Of a stretch of DNA of 64,000 nucleotides, positions 53,212 to 61,885 are shown in pieces (within the stretch, counting starts at the first letter, position 1; each line of letters begins with the position of its first letter). The notes beneath the pieces are model-generated. The model was not told the DNA's origin. It saw only the letters and a program-made list of their open reading frames with translations, and did no database searches. The stretch lies in the NCBI RefSeq assembly GCF_030068605.1, contig NZ_JASJOU010000012.1, positions 62,001-126,000 of the forward strand, in the 5' to 3' direction. Position numbers and translations under genes: made by a program. This DNA is from Xanthocytophaga agilis. Lineage in GTDB: Bacteria > Bacteroidota > Bacteroidia > Cytophagales > 172606-1.

Positions 53212-54885
53212 ATGCCACAACAACTCACCTCGTTAGATTACATTGTCTTTCTGATTTATTTCTTTGTTGTAGCTGGATATGGCTACTGGATTTATCAACG
53301 CAAAAAAAGCACAGAGGCCAGTTCCACTGATTTTTTTCTAGCTGAAGGTTCTCTTACCTGGTGGGCGATCGGTGCCTCATTGATTGCATCCAATATTTCT
53401 GCTGAACAATTTATTGGTATGTCTGGAGACGGCTTTCGTATGGGGCTTGGTATTTCGACTTACGAATGGATGGCTGCAGCGACACTGGTGGTGGTTGCAA
53501 CGTTCTTTATGCCTATCTATTTAAAGAATAAGATATTCACGATGCCTCAGTTTTTGCGTCAGCGATACAATGAGACAGTGAGTACAACTATGGCAATCTT
53601 CTGGTTGCTGTTATATATCATTGTTAACCTTACTTCCATCTTATATATGGGAGCGTTGGCAATCAATACAATCTCTGGAATCAATTTCTGGTTTTGTATG
53701 ATTGCACTGGCTGTGTTTGCTGTAATCATTACGTTGGGCGGTATGAAGGTGATCGGATTTACAGACGTAATCCAGGTATTCTTCCTGATATTGGGTGGAT
53801 TAGCTACTACCTACCTGGCATTGAATCTGGTATCTGATAAATTCAATACAACGGGTGTAATCAATGGACTTACTTCTATGATGCAGCAAGCCGACGATCA
53901 CTTTCATATGGTTTTCAAGAAGGATAACCCTAATTATCTGGACCTTCCCGGATTGACCATTATGATTGGTGGTATGTGGATTGTGAACCTGAATTATTGG
54001 GGATGTAATCAGTATATCACACAGCGGGCTTTGGGAGCTGACTTGCCTACTGCAAGAAATGGAATTTTATTTGCAGCGTTCCTGAAGTTGATGATGCCTA
54101 TTATCGTTGTATTACCTGGAATTGCTGCTTATGTATTGTACCAAAATGGTGAATTCCATCAGGAAATGACTGTAGATGGTGCAGTTCGTGCAGATCGTGC
54201 CTATCCTGTATTATTGAACTTATTACCTACCGGATTAAAGGGATTGTCATTCGCTGCATTAACTGCTGCTATTGTGGCATCACTGGCTGGTAAGGCAAAC
54301 TCTATTTCCACAATCTTTACCTTGGATATCTACAAAAAATATATCAATAAAGAGGCTGATGAGAAAACACTGGTGTCAACTGGACGTTTGGTGGTGGTTG
54401 TAGCGATGGTAATAGCTATAGCTATTTCTGATTTTCTAGGTATAGAAAAAGGAGGATTTAAGTTTATTCAGGAATATACAGGTTTCTTCTCTCCAGGGAT
54501 CTTTGCTACCTTCCTTCTTGGGTTTTTCTGGAAACGTACTACGTCTGCGGCGGCTTTATTTGCAATAGTAGGTGGTTTTATTTTATCTATCATTTTCAAG
54601 TTTTTGCCAGGTTGGATGGATTTGTCTTTCCTAAGTCCGATGGGATTTGCTGTAGTAAATCCGGAATCTGGTCTGTATGAAATTCCATTCCTGGATCGTA
54701 TGGGTTTTGTATTCTTAATCTGTGTATTGGGTATGATTATTCTCTCATTAGCAGACTCTAAAAGTAAAAACAATCCGAAAGGTCTTGAAATTGATCCTAA
54801 GATGTTCCGAGTATCCGGAAGCTTTGCCATTGGAGCCGCAACAGTTGTTCTTATCTTAATAGTATTGTATAGCCGGTATTGGTAA
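53212..54885 (+). CDS. Sodium:sugar symporter (SSS/SGLT family)
   Basis: 557 residues with about 14 membrane helices. SLIASNISAEQFIGMSGDGFRMGLGISTYEWMAA (about 55-88) closely matches the first unwound helix and sugar-contact region of the V. parahaemolyticus SGLT, including the Gln and Glu that contact galactose. NYWGCNQYITQRALGA and FAALTAAIVASLAGKANSISTIFTLDIY, which carries the sodium-site Ser/Ala/Thr region, are also typical. It should import a sugar with sodium; which sugar is not readable. Monocistronic, closed by the terminator at 54908. Confidence 0.9.
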   Translation: MPQQLTSLDYIVFLIYFFVVAGYGYWIYQRKKSTEASSTDFFLAEGSLTWWAIGASLIASNISAEQFIGMSGDGFRMGLGISTYEWMAAATLVVVATFFMPIYLKNKIFTMPQFLRQRYNETVSTTMAIFWLLLYIIVNLTSILYMGALAINTISGINFWFCMIALAVFAVIITLGGMKVIGFTDVIQVFFLILGGLATTYLALNLVSDKFNTTGVINGLTSMMQQADDHFHMVFKKDNPNYLDLPGLTIMIGGMWIVNLNYWGCNQYITQRALGADLPTARNGILFAAFLKLMMPIIVVLPGIAAYVLYQNGEFHQEMTVDGAVRADRAYPVLLNLLPTGLKGLSFAALTAAIVASLAGKANSISTIFTLDIYKKYINKEADEKTLVSTGRLVVVVAMVIAIAISDFLGIEKGGFKFIQEYTGFFSPGIFATFLLGFFWKRTTSAAALFAIVGGFILSIIFKFLPGWMDLSFLSPMGFAVVNPESGLYEIPFLDRMGFVFLICVLGMIILSLADSKSKNNPKGLEIDPKMFRVSGSFAIGAATVVLILIVLYSRYW

Positions 54886-54907
54886 TATACTATATCGGGA
54901 TTTTATG

Positions 54908-54936
54908 AAGCCGTAGGGATTTCCTTACGGCTTTTT
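54908..54936 (+). terminator. Intrinsic terminator after the symporter
   Basis: AAGCCGTA and TACGGCTT arms (with an inner GGA/TCC pair) followed by TTTTT, 23 bases after the stop. Confidence 0.85.
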
Positions 54937-54976
54937 GATTTTCCATCTTGTGCATAGCTCTATTCAATCAGCAGTT

Positions 54977-55203
54977 TGTGGTGAATTCCGATCGAATTTT
55001 GTTTGTGTGGTGAACTATGCGCAAGATGAAAAAGTGATCGGAGTTCTGATCAAAAAATGTTTTGCCGTGAGTTATGCGCAAACAAAAAAATGAACAGAAC
55101 TCTGTTCAAAATAAAAAGTGATTGGAGTTGTATGTAATCCCTTCATTGCTTAAACAGATTGACTTATCTTTTCAAAAAAAGTTTTTGCAGCGAACTATGC
55201 GCA
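54977..55203. repeat. Array of 18-bp dyad units at 28-29 bp pitch (array B)
   Basis: 18-base units start at 54977, 55006, 55035, 55063, 55091, 55119 (steps 29, 29, 28, 28, 28) and 55186. The clearest are TGATCGGAGTTCTGATCA (55035) and TGAACAGAACTCTGTTCA (55091; arms TGAACAGA/TCTGTTCA perfect). Alternate units belong to a second type ending in ACTATGCGCA or GTTATGCGCA (55006, 55063, 55186). Spacers on this strand are A-rich. It fills most of the 472-bp gap between the symporter terminator and the TonB receptor, with no ORF supported. Confidence 0.65.
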
Positions 55204-55357
55204 AAACTTAAATTGGAGTGACTCATGTTTTTGATTTCCCCGTTCTTGTTTTACGGTTCAGCCTCCTGCATTTACGCCTCACCTGCATTCGGATTTTACT
55301 CAAAAGGTTTATCAATGATCTTTGAATCAGATATTTATACAAACCCATTTGAGAACT

Positions 55358-57730
55358 ATGAAAGGCAATTTTTTTACTCTACTCTTCTTATTGTTTACAG
55401 GCAATCTTCTTGCCCAACAATCTACCCAGACTATTCGGGGAAAAATTACAGATGCGGCTTCAAAAATGCCTATAGTAGGAGCTGCTATTATGGTACTAGG
55501 CACTAATCCTCCAATTGGTACCAGTTCGGATGCAGATGGTAGCTTCCGCCTTTCAAATGTTAAAGTTGGACGAGCTAGTCTGAAGATAACATTTGTAGGA
55601 TACGAAGATTTGTTTTTGGCCGATGTGATTATAAATGCAGGAAAGGAAACCATTCTGGATCTAAGCATGACTGAGAGTCTTCACACATTGAATGAAGTTA
55701 CAGTGACGTATAAGCGAAGTGAAGATAACAGAGTGACAAATAACGAGATGGTCACTCTCAGCTCTCGACCTTTCAATCCTTCCGAAACACTGAAATATGC
55801 AGGTAGTTTAGGCGATCCTTCCCGTATGGCAGCCAATTTTGCAGGCGTAAGTGGTGCCAATGACGCTCGTAATGACATTATTGTAAGGGGAAATTCTCCT
55901 TCCTCTGTGCTCTGGCGATTGGATGGCGTAAATATTCCTAATCCCAATCACTTTAGTTCCTTAGGTACGACAGGTGGTCCTGTGTCTATGTTAAATGCTA
56001 ATCTTCTGGCTAAATCTGATTTCATGTCGGGGGCTTTTCCTGCTGAGTACGCTAATGCATTAGGTTCAGTGTTTGACCTAAGGCTAAGAAAAGGCAATGA
56101 TGAAAAAAACGAGTTTTTGCTGCAATCAGGATTTAATGGTTTGGAAGTTGGTGCTGAGGGGCCCTATTCGAAAAAGTCAAAAGCTTCTTATCTGATTAAC
56201 TATCGGTATTCAGCAGTTGCTCTGATGTCCAGTTTAGGGTTTGAGATAGCAGGTACTCCGTATTATCAGGATTTTACATTCAAGACCGATATTCCTGTTG
56301 GAAAACGAGGTACACTGACAGCCTGGACAATTGGAGGGAAGAGCCATATAAACTTTTGGGGTAAAGATGTGGATACAGAAGGAGATGCTTACGGAGATGA
56401 AAATGAGAATACGCGAGTAAAGTTCTCAACAGGAATAGGTGCCATCTCGTATGAACATCGTTTCTCTGACCGTACCTATGGTAAGCTGACCGTATCTGGT
56501 TCACGAACTACTCAAAACTACGAAGGAGACACTGTAATTTATAATGGTGAGAATTCAAAAGATATACTACAGGAAATTCATACCAATACAGCTAGCTTTA
56601 CAAATGAAAAATTATCAGCCAATGCATACCTAAGTCATAAGCTTAGTGCACGAGATAAAATTTCTGAAGGGATTATTGCAGATCTAAGTCAATTTAATCT
56701 TCAGAATAAAGAATTGTATCCTGAAACAAAACAGTTGATTGGTAATAAAGGTAATACGTTGTTATTCCAGGGGTATGCACAGTGGAAGCATCGCTTTAAT
56801 GAAAAGCTAAGTATGAATACAGGTGCTAGTGTGCTTCATTATCAACTGAATAACAAGACGGTAGTTGAGCCCCGTATCGGCTTTAATTATGCCTTGACTC
56901 CTGGTAGTTCTTTAAATATCGCGTACGGTTTACATAGTAATCTGCAGCCTATCCTGGTGTATTTCTATCAGACAAAGCAGACAGATGGTTCGTATACCCA
57001 AACAAATAAGAATCTGGATTTTACCCGAAGCCACCATTTTGTACTTGGCTATGAACGAAACCTGACACAAAATCTGCATCTGAAAGTAGAAGCTTATTAT
57101 CAGTCATTATATGATGTACCTGTAGAGCAGAGACCGAGTTATTATTCTATCTTGACAGAAGGCGCAAACTTTAACCCAATTAGTGTAGATAGTCTGCTTA
57201 ATAAAGGAGCTGGCCGGAATTATGGCTTAGAAGTTACGTTGGAAAAGTACTTCTCTAAGAATTATTACTTTTTGGTTACAGGATCATTCTTTGATTCCAA
57301 ATACAAAGGAAGTGATGGTATTGAACGTAACTCTCCTTTCAATAGCAAATATGTGGTCAATTTGCTGGCAGGTAAAGAATTCCATATCGGGAAGAAAGAT
57401 AATGTGCTATCCATAAACTGGAAACTGACTACTACTGGCGGAAGATATATTCAGGTAATAGATATGGCTCGTTCGGTAGAAATGAATACTACTATATTTG
57501 ATAACAGTCAAGCCTATACCAAACAACAAAGTGCCTATTTTCGGACAGACCTAAAAATCGGTTATAAAATGAACCGCAAGCATTCTACACATGAACTGGC
57601 AATAGACCTACAGAATATAACCAATAATCAGAATATATTCCAGCAGGCATATAATCCCCGGACCAATCGTATTGGAACAGCCTATCAGCAAGGATTCCTT
57701 CCTATTCCTTACTATAAGTTGACATTTTAA
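55358..57730 (+). CDS. TonB-dependent outer-membrane receptor
   Basis: 790 residues from ATG 55358, which opens a clean signal peptide (to about 20, GNLLAQ); the in-frame TTG at 55322 is rejected. A CarboxypepD_reg_2 domain (about 25-105; TIRGKITDAASKMPIVGAAIMV) precedes the plug (NDIIVRGNSPSSVLWRLDGVNIPNP) and a 22-strand barrel ending YYKLTF with a terminal Phe. It imports a large or scarce substrate using TonB energy. No SusD gene is adjacent, so it is not a Sus-type pair; the ligand is unknown. Array B lies directly upstream. Confidence 0.9.
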   Translation: MKGNFFTLLFLLFTGNLLAQQSTQTIRGKITDAASKMPIVGAAIMVLGTNPPIGTSSDADGSFRLSNVKVGRASLKITFVGYEDLFLADVIINAGKETILDLSMTESLHTLNEVTVTYKRSEDNRVTNNEMVTLSSRPFNPSETLKYAGSLGDPSRMAANFAGVSGANDARNDIIVRGNSPSSVLWRLDGVNIPNPNHFSSLGTTGGPVSMLNANLLAKSDFMSGAFPAEYANALGSVFDLRLRKGNDEKNEFLLQSGFNGLEVGAEGPYSKKSKASYLINYRYSAVALMSSLGFEIAGTPYYQDFTFKTDIPVGKRGTLTAWTIGGKSHINFWGKDVDTEGDAYGDENENTRVKFSTGIGAISYEHRFSDRTYGKLTVSGSRTTQNYEGDTVIYNGENSKDILQEIHTNTASFTNEKLSANAYLSHKLSARDKISEGIIADLSQFNLQNKELYPETKQLIGNKGNTLLFQGYAQWKHRFNEKLSMNTGASVLHYQLNNKTVVEPRIGFNYALTPGSSLNIAYGLHSNLQPILVYFYQTKQTDGSYTQTNKNLDFTRSHHFVLGYERNLTQNLHLKVEAYYQSLYDVPVEQRPSYYSILTEGANFNPISVDSLLNKGAGRNYGLEVTLEKYFSKNYYFLVTGSFFDSKYKGSDGIERNSPFNSKYVVNLLAGKEFHIGKKDNVLSINWKLTTTGGRYIQVIDMARSVEMNTTIFDNSQAYTKQQSAYFRTDLKIGYKMNRKHSTHELAIDLQNITNNQNIFQQAYNPRTNRIGTAYQQGFLPIPYYKLTF

Positions 57731-57741
57731 TTAGTTATACT

Positions 57742-58137
57742 ATGAACACTATCAAAACAATTGCTGCAATCGGGGCTAATGGGCATTTGCTATTCTGGCG
57801 GTTAAGGAGTTAGTAAATAAGCGTTTTCATGTAAGAACCGTTGTGCACAACCCTGCCAAAGCACAGATGGTTCTGCCTTCTGATGTAGAATTATTCAGGC
57901 AGAGCTGACAGATGTTGCATCCCTGACTCAGGCATTATATAAGACAGATGTTGTAGACATTTGAAGTATTTGAGGCCGTTATTTGATTACTTTGAGAATA
58001 ACCCCGAAAACTTTTATGCACAAGAATCCTGGAAGGATTTAGGTAACCCAGAAATAACGGCTGAAGAGTTTGGGCTCAGAATGAAGGGAGAATATGCTCT
58101 GGCTTAGATACAATCCATGTATCCAGAAATCAGGTAG
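57742..58137 (+). pseudogene. Decayed NmrA-like NAD(P)-binding gene
   Basis: ATG 57742 opens NTIKTIAAIGANGHL, a Rossmann GxxGxxG start. A one-base loss near 57789 shifts the frame, which resumes as AILAVKELVNKRFHVRTVV and continues to SDVELF. A second one-base loss near 57896 is followed by AELTDVASLTQALYKTDVV and a stop. After an apparent internal deletion the frame YFENNPENFYAQESWKDL ... GEYALA meets a TAG, then IQSMYPEIR and the final TAG. No product is expected. It accounts for most of the 458-bp gap 57731-58188. Confidence 0.75.
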
Positions 58138-58188
58138 TTTTTGTAATTTACAGAACAATTGATCTAATCTGAAGTAATCAACTAATAA

Positions 58189-59223
58189 ATGGCAACAGAG
58201 AAAGTAATCATAGATGATATGAAGTATCGATGGGTCGGTATCCCATTGATTGGATTGGTTATGCATTTTTTCTCACATGATACAAGAGGCGTTTCTTGGT
58301 TAAGTATTGATTTTCTACAAGGTTGGCTTACTGCTTGTGTATTTACATTTTTATATTGGGTTGGTAACGCATGGATTTGGAAGAAACTTACACATACGTT
58401 TCCACATTACTCACAAACCCGGAAACGACTGCTTTTGCTTGCTCTGTATAGCTTGCTGTACAGTCTTATCGTGCCGGGAATGCTGGATGTGATACTTATG
58501 TATTTTACAGATCTTGCATGTACCTATGATTCATTTATGGGAAGTTGTCTAGTTGGGTTAATACCTACATTTCTGTGTTTGCTGATTTACGAAAGTGTAT
58601 TCTTTTTTGAGTCCTGGAAAGCGAATGTAAAAAAGACAGAAGCACTGGCACGGGAAAATGTGCAGTCACAATTGGAGACATTAAAAAACCAACTAGACCC
58701 CCACTTCTTATTTAATAGTTTGAATACACTTGCCTCACTAATAGATGATCAGAATACCCCCGCTCAGGAATACTTAGAGCGCTTGGCAGATGTGTACAGA
58801 TATGTCTTGGTAAGTCGCGAAAAAAATACGGTAACGTTGGAAGAGGAAATGGACTTCCTGGATGCCTACATCTACCTTAACAAAGTTCGTTTTCGGGAAA
58901 ATCTGAAAGTGGAGAAAAAAATCTCTTCCAACGCTTATCAACAACAGGTGGCGCCTTTGAGTATACAAATGCTGGTAGAAAATGCTATCAAACACAATAT
59001 AGTTTCCAAAGACAAGCCTCTTACTATAAAGATATCACAAGAAGATGATAACTATCTAGCTATAGAAAATAACGTTCAGGAAAAGATAACTTTTGAAAAA
59101 TCTACTAAGGTAGGATTACAGAATATTATTAATCGTTATAGCTTGCTTACAAACAAACAAGTTAACATACACAAAAGTCCGGATCTTTTTACTGTTCGGA
59201 TTCCTTTGTTACAAGCCATATGA
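58189..59223 (+). CDS. LytS/YehU-type sensor histidine kinase
   Basis: 344 residues. Four hydrophobic segments in the first 140 residues form the membrane input domain (no periplasmic sensor domain is evident). A short coiled coil leads to the His_kinase motif NQLDPHFLFNSLNTL with phospho-acceptor His172. The ATPase part shows PLSIQMLVENAIKHN (N box) and KVGLQNIINRYSLL. Such kinases pair with LytTR regulators. The stop overlaps the start of the regulator gene by four bases (ATGA), so the two are translationally coupled. Confidence 0.92.
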   Translation: MATEKVIIDDMKYRWVGIPLIGLVMHFFSHDTRGVSWLSIDFLQGWLTACVFTFLYWVGNAWIWKKLTHTFPHYSQTRKRLLLLALYSLLYSLIVPGMLDVILMYFTDLACTYDSFMGSCLVGLIPTFLCLLIYESVFFFESWKANVKKTEALARENVQSQLETLKNQLDPHFLFNSLNTLASLIDDQNTPAQEYLERLADVYRYVLVSREKNTVTLEEEMDFLDAYIYLNKVRFRENLKVEKKISSNAYQQQVAPLSIQMLVENAIKHNIVSKDKPLTIKISQEDDNYLAIENNVQEKITFEKSTKVGLQNIINRYSLLTNKQVNIHKSPDLFTVRIPLLQAI

Positions 59224-59987
59224 AAACCCTTATTATTGAAGACGAATATCCGGCTGCAGAACGGCTCGAAAAAATGATTCACAAAGCAGATGCTGATATT
59301 CAGATTATAGGTGTACTGGATAGTATTGCTGCTGCCGGAAATTGGTTTTCTGTAAATCCGCTGCCAGATCTGATATTTTCAGATATTCAACTTTCAGACG
59401 GACTTAGCTTTCAGATATTTGAATTGTTCTCTGTAAAGGCTCCTATCATTTTTACCACATCATACGATGAATATGCTATCAAAGCTTTTAAAGTCAAAAG
59501 CATTGATTATTTATTAAAGCCAATCAAGCAACAGGATTTAGAAGATGCACTGGCAAAATTCAAAGAAATGCAAAATGTATTTTCTCCTTCTGACTATGCA
59601 CTTCGAATAGAATCATTGCTGGATAATCTGCACACTTCCGGAAAAAAGTATAAGAATCGTTTTTTGGTCAAACAACATGATCAGTTGATTCCCATAGCTC
59701 AGGAAGAAATTGCCTATTTTTTGACGGCTAACGAGATGGTTTGTCTTATACGCAAAGACGGCCGACAATTTTTAGTAGACTATACATTGGAAGAGTTAGA
59801 CAAGTTACTAGACCCGCAACATTTTTTTCGCCTCAACAGACAGTTTATTGCGTCACTGTCGTCTATCACCCGCATTCATACCTATTTTAATGGAAAGTTA
59901 AAGCTGGAACTAAAGCCCGAGGCCTCTCAGGAAGTATTAGTTAGTAGAGAAAAGGCTCAATTGTTTAAAGACTGGATGGAAAGCTAA
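59220..59987 (+). CDS. LytTR-family response regulator
   Basis: 255 residues. The receiver has the acidic pair in IIEDEYPAAERL, phospho-acceptor Asp55 (LIFSDIQLSDG) and the signalling Lys in SIDYLLKPI. From about 150 a LytTR DNA-binding domain follows (FLVKQHDQLIPIAQEEIAYF; LDPQHFFRLNRQFIASLSSI), the usual partner of LytS-type kinases. It should bind direct repeats near regulated promoters; the targets are unknown, though the NlpC-like gene 123 bases downstream and the TonB receptor upstream are possible. Confidence 0.93.
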   Translation: MKTLIIEDEYPAAERLEKMIHKADADIQIIGVLDSIAAAGNWFSVNPLPDLIFSDIQLSDGLSFQIFELFSVKAPIIFTTSYDEYAIKAFKVKSIDYLLKPIKQQDLEDALAKFKEMQNVFSPSDYALRIESLLDNLHTSGKKYKNRFLVKQHDQLIPIAQEEIAYFLTANEMVCLIRKDGRQFLVDYTLEELDKLLDPQHFFRLNRQFIASLSSITRIHTYFNGKLKLELKPEASQEVLVSREKAQLFKDWMES

Positions 59988-60110
59988 ATATCAGAATCAG
60001 CGTGGTTACTTATTCATTGAAAAAATAATTCATAGAAAGCTTACAGAAAACTACAAAAGATCCGTTAAAGAATAGAAATCTTTATTACCAAACTATTCTG
60101 TCTCTATACT

Positions 60111-60917
60111 ATGAGGTTTTCAACCCTTGAAAAATCATTTATGGCAGCTATTGCCATTGCTGTTCCTTTATTTGTTGTTGCCTCCCGCTTACAGAATCAT
60201 CAATTTCAGAAGGCTGCTCTTATGGCCAAGAAAGTTGTAGTAGCCACACGGGTAGATTCCAGTACAATAGTTATAACACCCAAAGGTGACTATGCCAGAC
60301 AAAAACAGGAGGTATCAGCAGCTCAATCACGGTTAAAACAGCTTTATTTACAGGCAAATACACAAGTCGAAAAAAAGAAAGTGCTGGACTCTGCCGGACG
60401 TTATCTGACAGACGCAATTGTGAACCATTTAGTCCCACATTGGTATGGTACTCCCTGGAGTTTTGAGGGATATACTGAAACACCCAAAAAAGGTGAAATT
60501 GCCTGTGGGTATTTCGTTTCTACAGTACTCAACCATGCCGGGCTAAAAATAAATCGATTCAAGATGGCTCAACAAGCCCCTGATAGTGAAATAAAAACCC
60601 TACATCAACAACCTATCGGAATTTTCTTTAACGCAGAAAGTGTCTCTGCTTTTCAGGATTCGGTGAAGACCCTACTTAAAGAAGGATTATACATTTTTGG
60701 TCTCTCCAATCACGTTGGATTCTTGTTGCATCAAAAAGGACAGGTATATTTCATCCATTCCAGCGGATATTTTCCTGACTATAAGGTAGTCATTGAACAT
60801 GCATCGAATAGCCCTGTTTTATATTACCCCCAAGATTGTAGGCTAGGAGAGATCACTCCTAATGAAAAGTTGGTAAAGCAATGGTTATTAGGGGAAACCG
60901 TGGTAGTACAACAATAG
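60111..60917 (+). CDS. Membrane-anchored NlpC/P60-like cysteine hydrolase-like protein (paralogue of 346-1047)
   Basis: 268 residues. A membrane helix (about 10-25) and a charged coiled stretch (62-95) precede the domain: VPHWYGTPWSFEG (about 108-120), ACGYFVSTVLNHAGLKINR with Cys132, SNHVGFLLHQKGQVYFIHSSG with His201 and His216. The GTPW-F-G, C-GYF and HVGFL blocks match the order and spacing of NlpC/P60 peptidases (GxPYxWGG, DCSGF, HVGIY). It keeps the same landmarks as its paralogue at the other end of the window, while the rest has diverged. Peptidoglycan cleavage is inferred, not shown. Confidence 0.6.
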   Translation: MRFSTLEKSFMAAIAIAVPLFVVASRLQNHQFQKAALMAKKVVVATRVDSSTIVITPKGDYARQKQEVSAAQSRLKQLYLQANTQVEKKKVLDSAGRYLTDAIVNHLVPHWYGTPWSFEGYTETPKKGEIACGYFVSTVLNHAGLKINRFKMAQQAPDSEIKTLHQQPIGIFFNAESVSAFQDSVKTLLKEGLYIFGLSNHVGFLLHQKGQVYFIHSSGYFPDYKVVIEHASNSPVLYYPQDCRLGEITPNEKLVKQWLLGETVVVQQ

Positions 60918-60991
60918 GTTGAAAAGTATTAGATCTCAGATTACTCCTGAAGAAAAGGGAAATTTTGATTAGAGATACAGATAGACACAAA

Positions 60992-61150
60992 TAAATGGAT
61001 TTCTGATCAGAAGATGTTTTAACCAGAGTTTTGATCATGTGGGAAGAAATATCAAAATATTGATTATATTTTACAATTATCAGAATTCTGATTGTCCCAC
61101 AAAAGTATCAGAACTCTGATAATCGTTTTATTTGAACTAAACTCTGGTTA
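60992..61150. repeat. Array of 18-bp dyad units at 28-29 bp pitch (array C)
   Basis: Units start at 60992, 61020, 61049, 61077, 61105 and 61133 (steps 28, 29, 28, 28, 28); a weaker one may start at 60966. The best are TTATCAGAATTCTGATTG (61077) and GTATCAGAACTCTGATAA (61105; inner arms TATCAGA/TCTGATA perfect). Two spacers contain complementary words, TGTGGGA (61038) and TCCCACA (61095). It fills the gap between the convergent genes ending at 60917 and 61210, where I see no ordinary terminator. Confidence 0.7.
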
Positions 61151-61209
61151 TTTTATGCTTTGGATTTTCTTTAATGTACAGTATTAGCCTTCTGTCGCAA
61201 AAAGTATTC

Positions 61210-61881
61210 TTAATAAGTAGTGAAAGCGAAGCTAATCAGATTTGCTCCCATACGTAAAGCCTGTTGGCGTTTATCTTCCGGATCATTGTAAACAGATTGA
61301 TCCTCCCAGCCATTTCCAAGATCACATTCATAACTATAAAAGCAGACAAGGCGGCCCTGATAAAAAATTCCAAATCCCTGAGGTGACTTGCCATCATGTT
61401 CGTGTACTTTGGGCAGTCCCTTAGAGAACTCAAAACGCTGATGGTAAACCGGATGATTGAACGGGATCTCAACAAAGTTAAGTTCTGGAAATACCTTTTT
61501 CATTTCCAATCGTATAAACTTATCCAGACCATAGTTGTCGTCAATATGTAAAAAGCCACCTGAAATAAGGTATTTACGAAGGTTTTTAGCTTCTGCATCT
61601 GAAAATACCACATTGCCATGACCTGTCATATGGACAAATGGATAAGAAAATAATTCTGCACTACCTACTTCTACCACCTCTTCCTCAGGAGCCAGATTTA
61701 ATTTCAGGTTTTGATTGCAGAAAGTAATCAGGTTCGGTAAGGATGTTTTGTTGGAATACCAGTCACCACCTCCATTATATTTCAACTTAGCGATTTTTAG
61801 TACAGGTTGTTGGGCTGCCAGGTGAAGTGTAAACAAAAGCAGGCAGAATGCGAAAACATGTTTATAGTGAGTATATCTCAT
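61210..61881 (-). CDS. DUF4159-domain exported protein
   Basis: 223 residues with a signal peptide (to about 24, LHLAAQ). DUF4159 is recognised by KLKYNGGGDWYSNKTSLPNL near the start, YPFVHMTGHGNVVFSDAEAKNLRKYLISGGFLHIDDNYG in the middle, and HPVYHQRFEFSKGLPKVHEHDG later; the fold resembles glutamine-amidotransferase-like domains that bind or shape other proteins. Function is not established, but in this phylum the family is often found near MoxR/BatA-type genes, absent here. It follows rsmE by 4 bases on the same strand, so the pair forms an operon. Confidence 0.85.
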   Translation of the reverse strand: MRYTHYKHVFAFCLLLFTLHLAAQQPVLKIAKLKYNGGGDWYSNKTSLPNLITFCNQNLKLNLAPEEEVVEVGSAELFSYPFVHMTGHGNVVFSDAEAKNLRKYLISGGFLHIDDNYGLDKFIRLEMKKVFPELNFVEIPFNHPVYHQRFEFSKGLPKVHEHDGKSPQGFGIFYQGRLVCFYSYECDLGNGWEDQSVYNDPEDKRQQALRMGANLISFAFTTY

Positions 61882-61885
61882 ATAA

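Noticed and set aside
55225-55506. 93-codon ORF overlapping the TonB-receptor start
   Set aside because: It overlaps the receptor's signal peptide and CarboxypepD_reg domain in another frame; the receptor frame is clearly the coding one.
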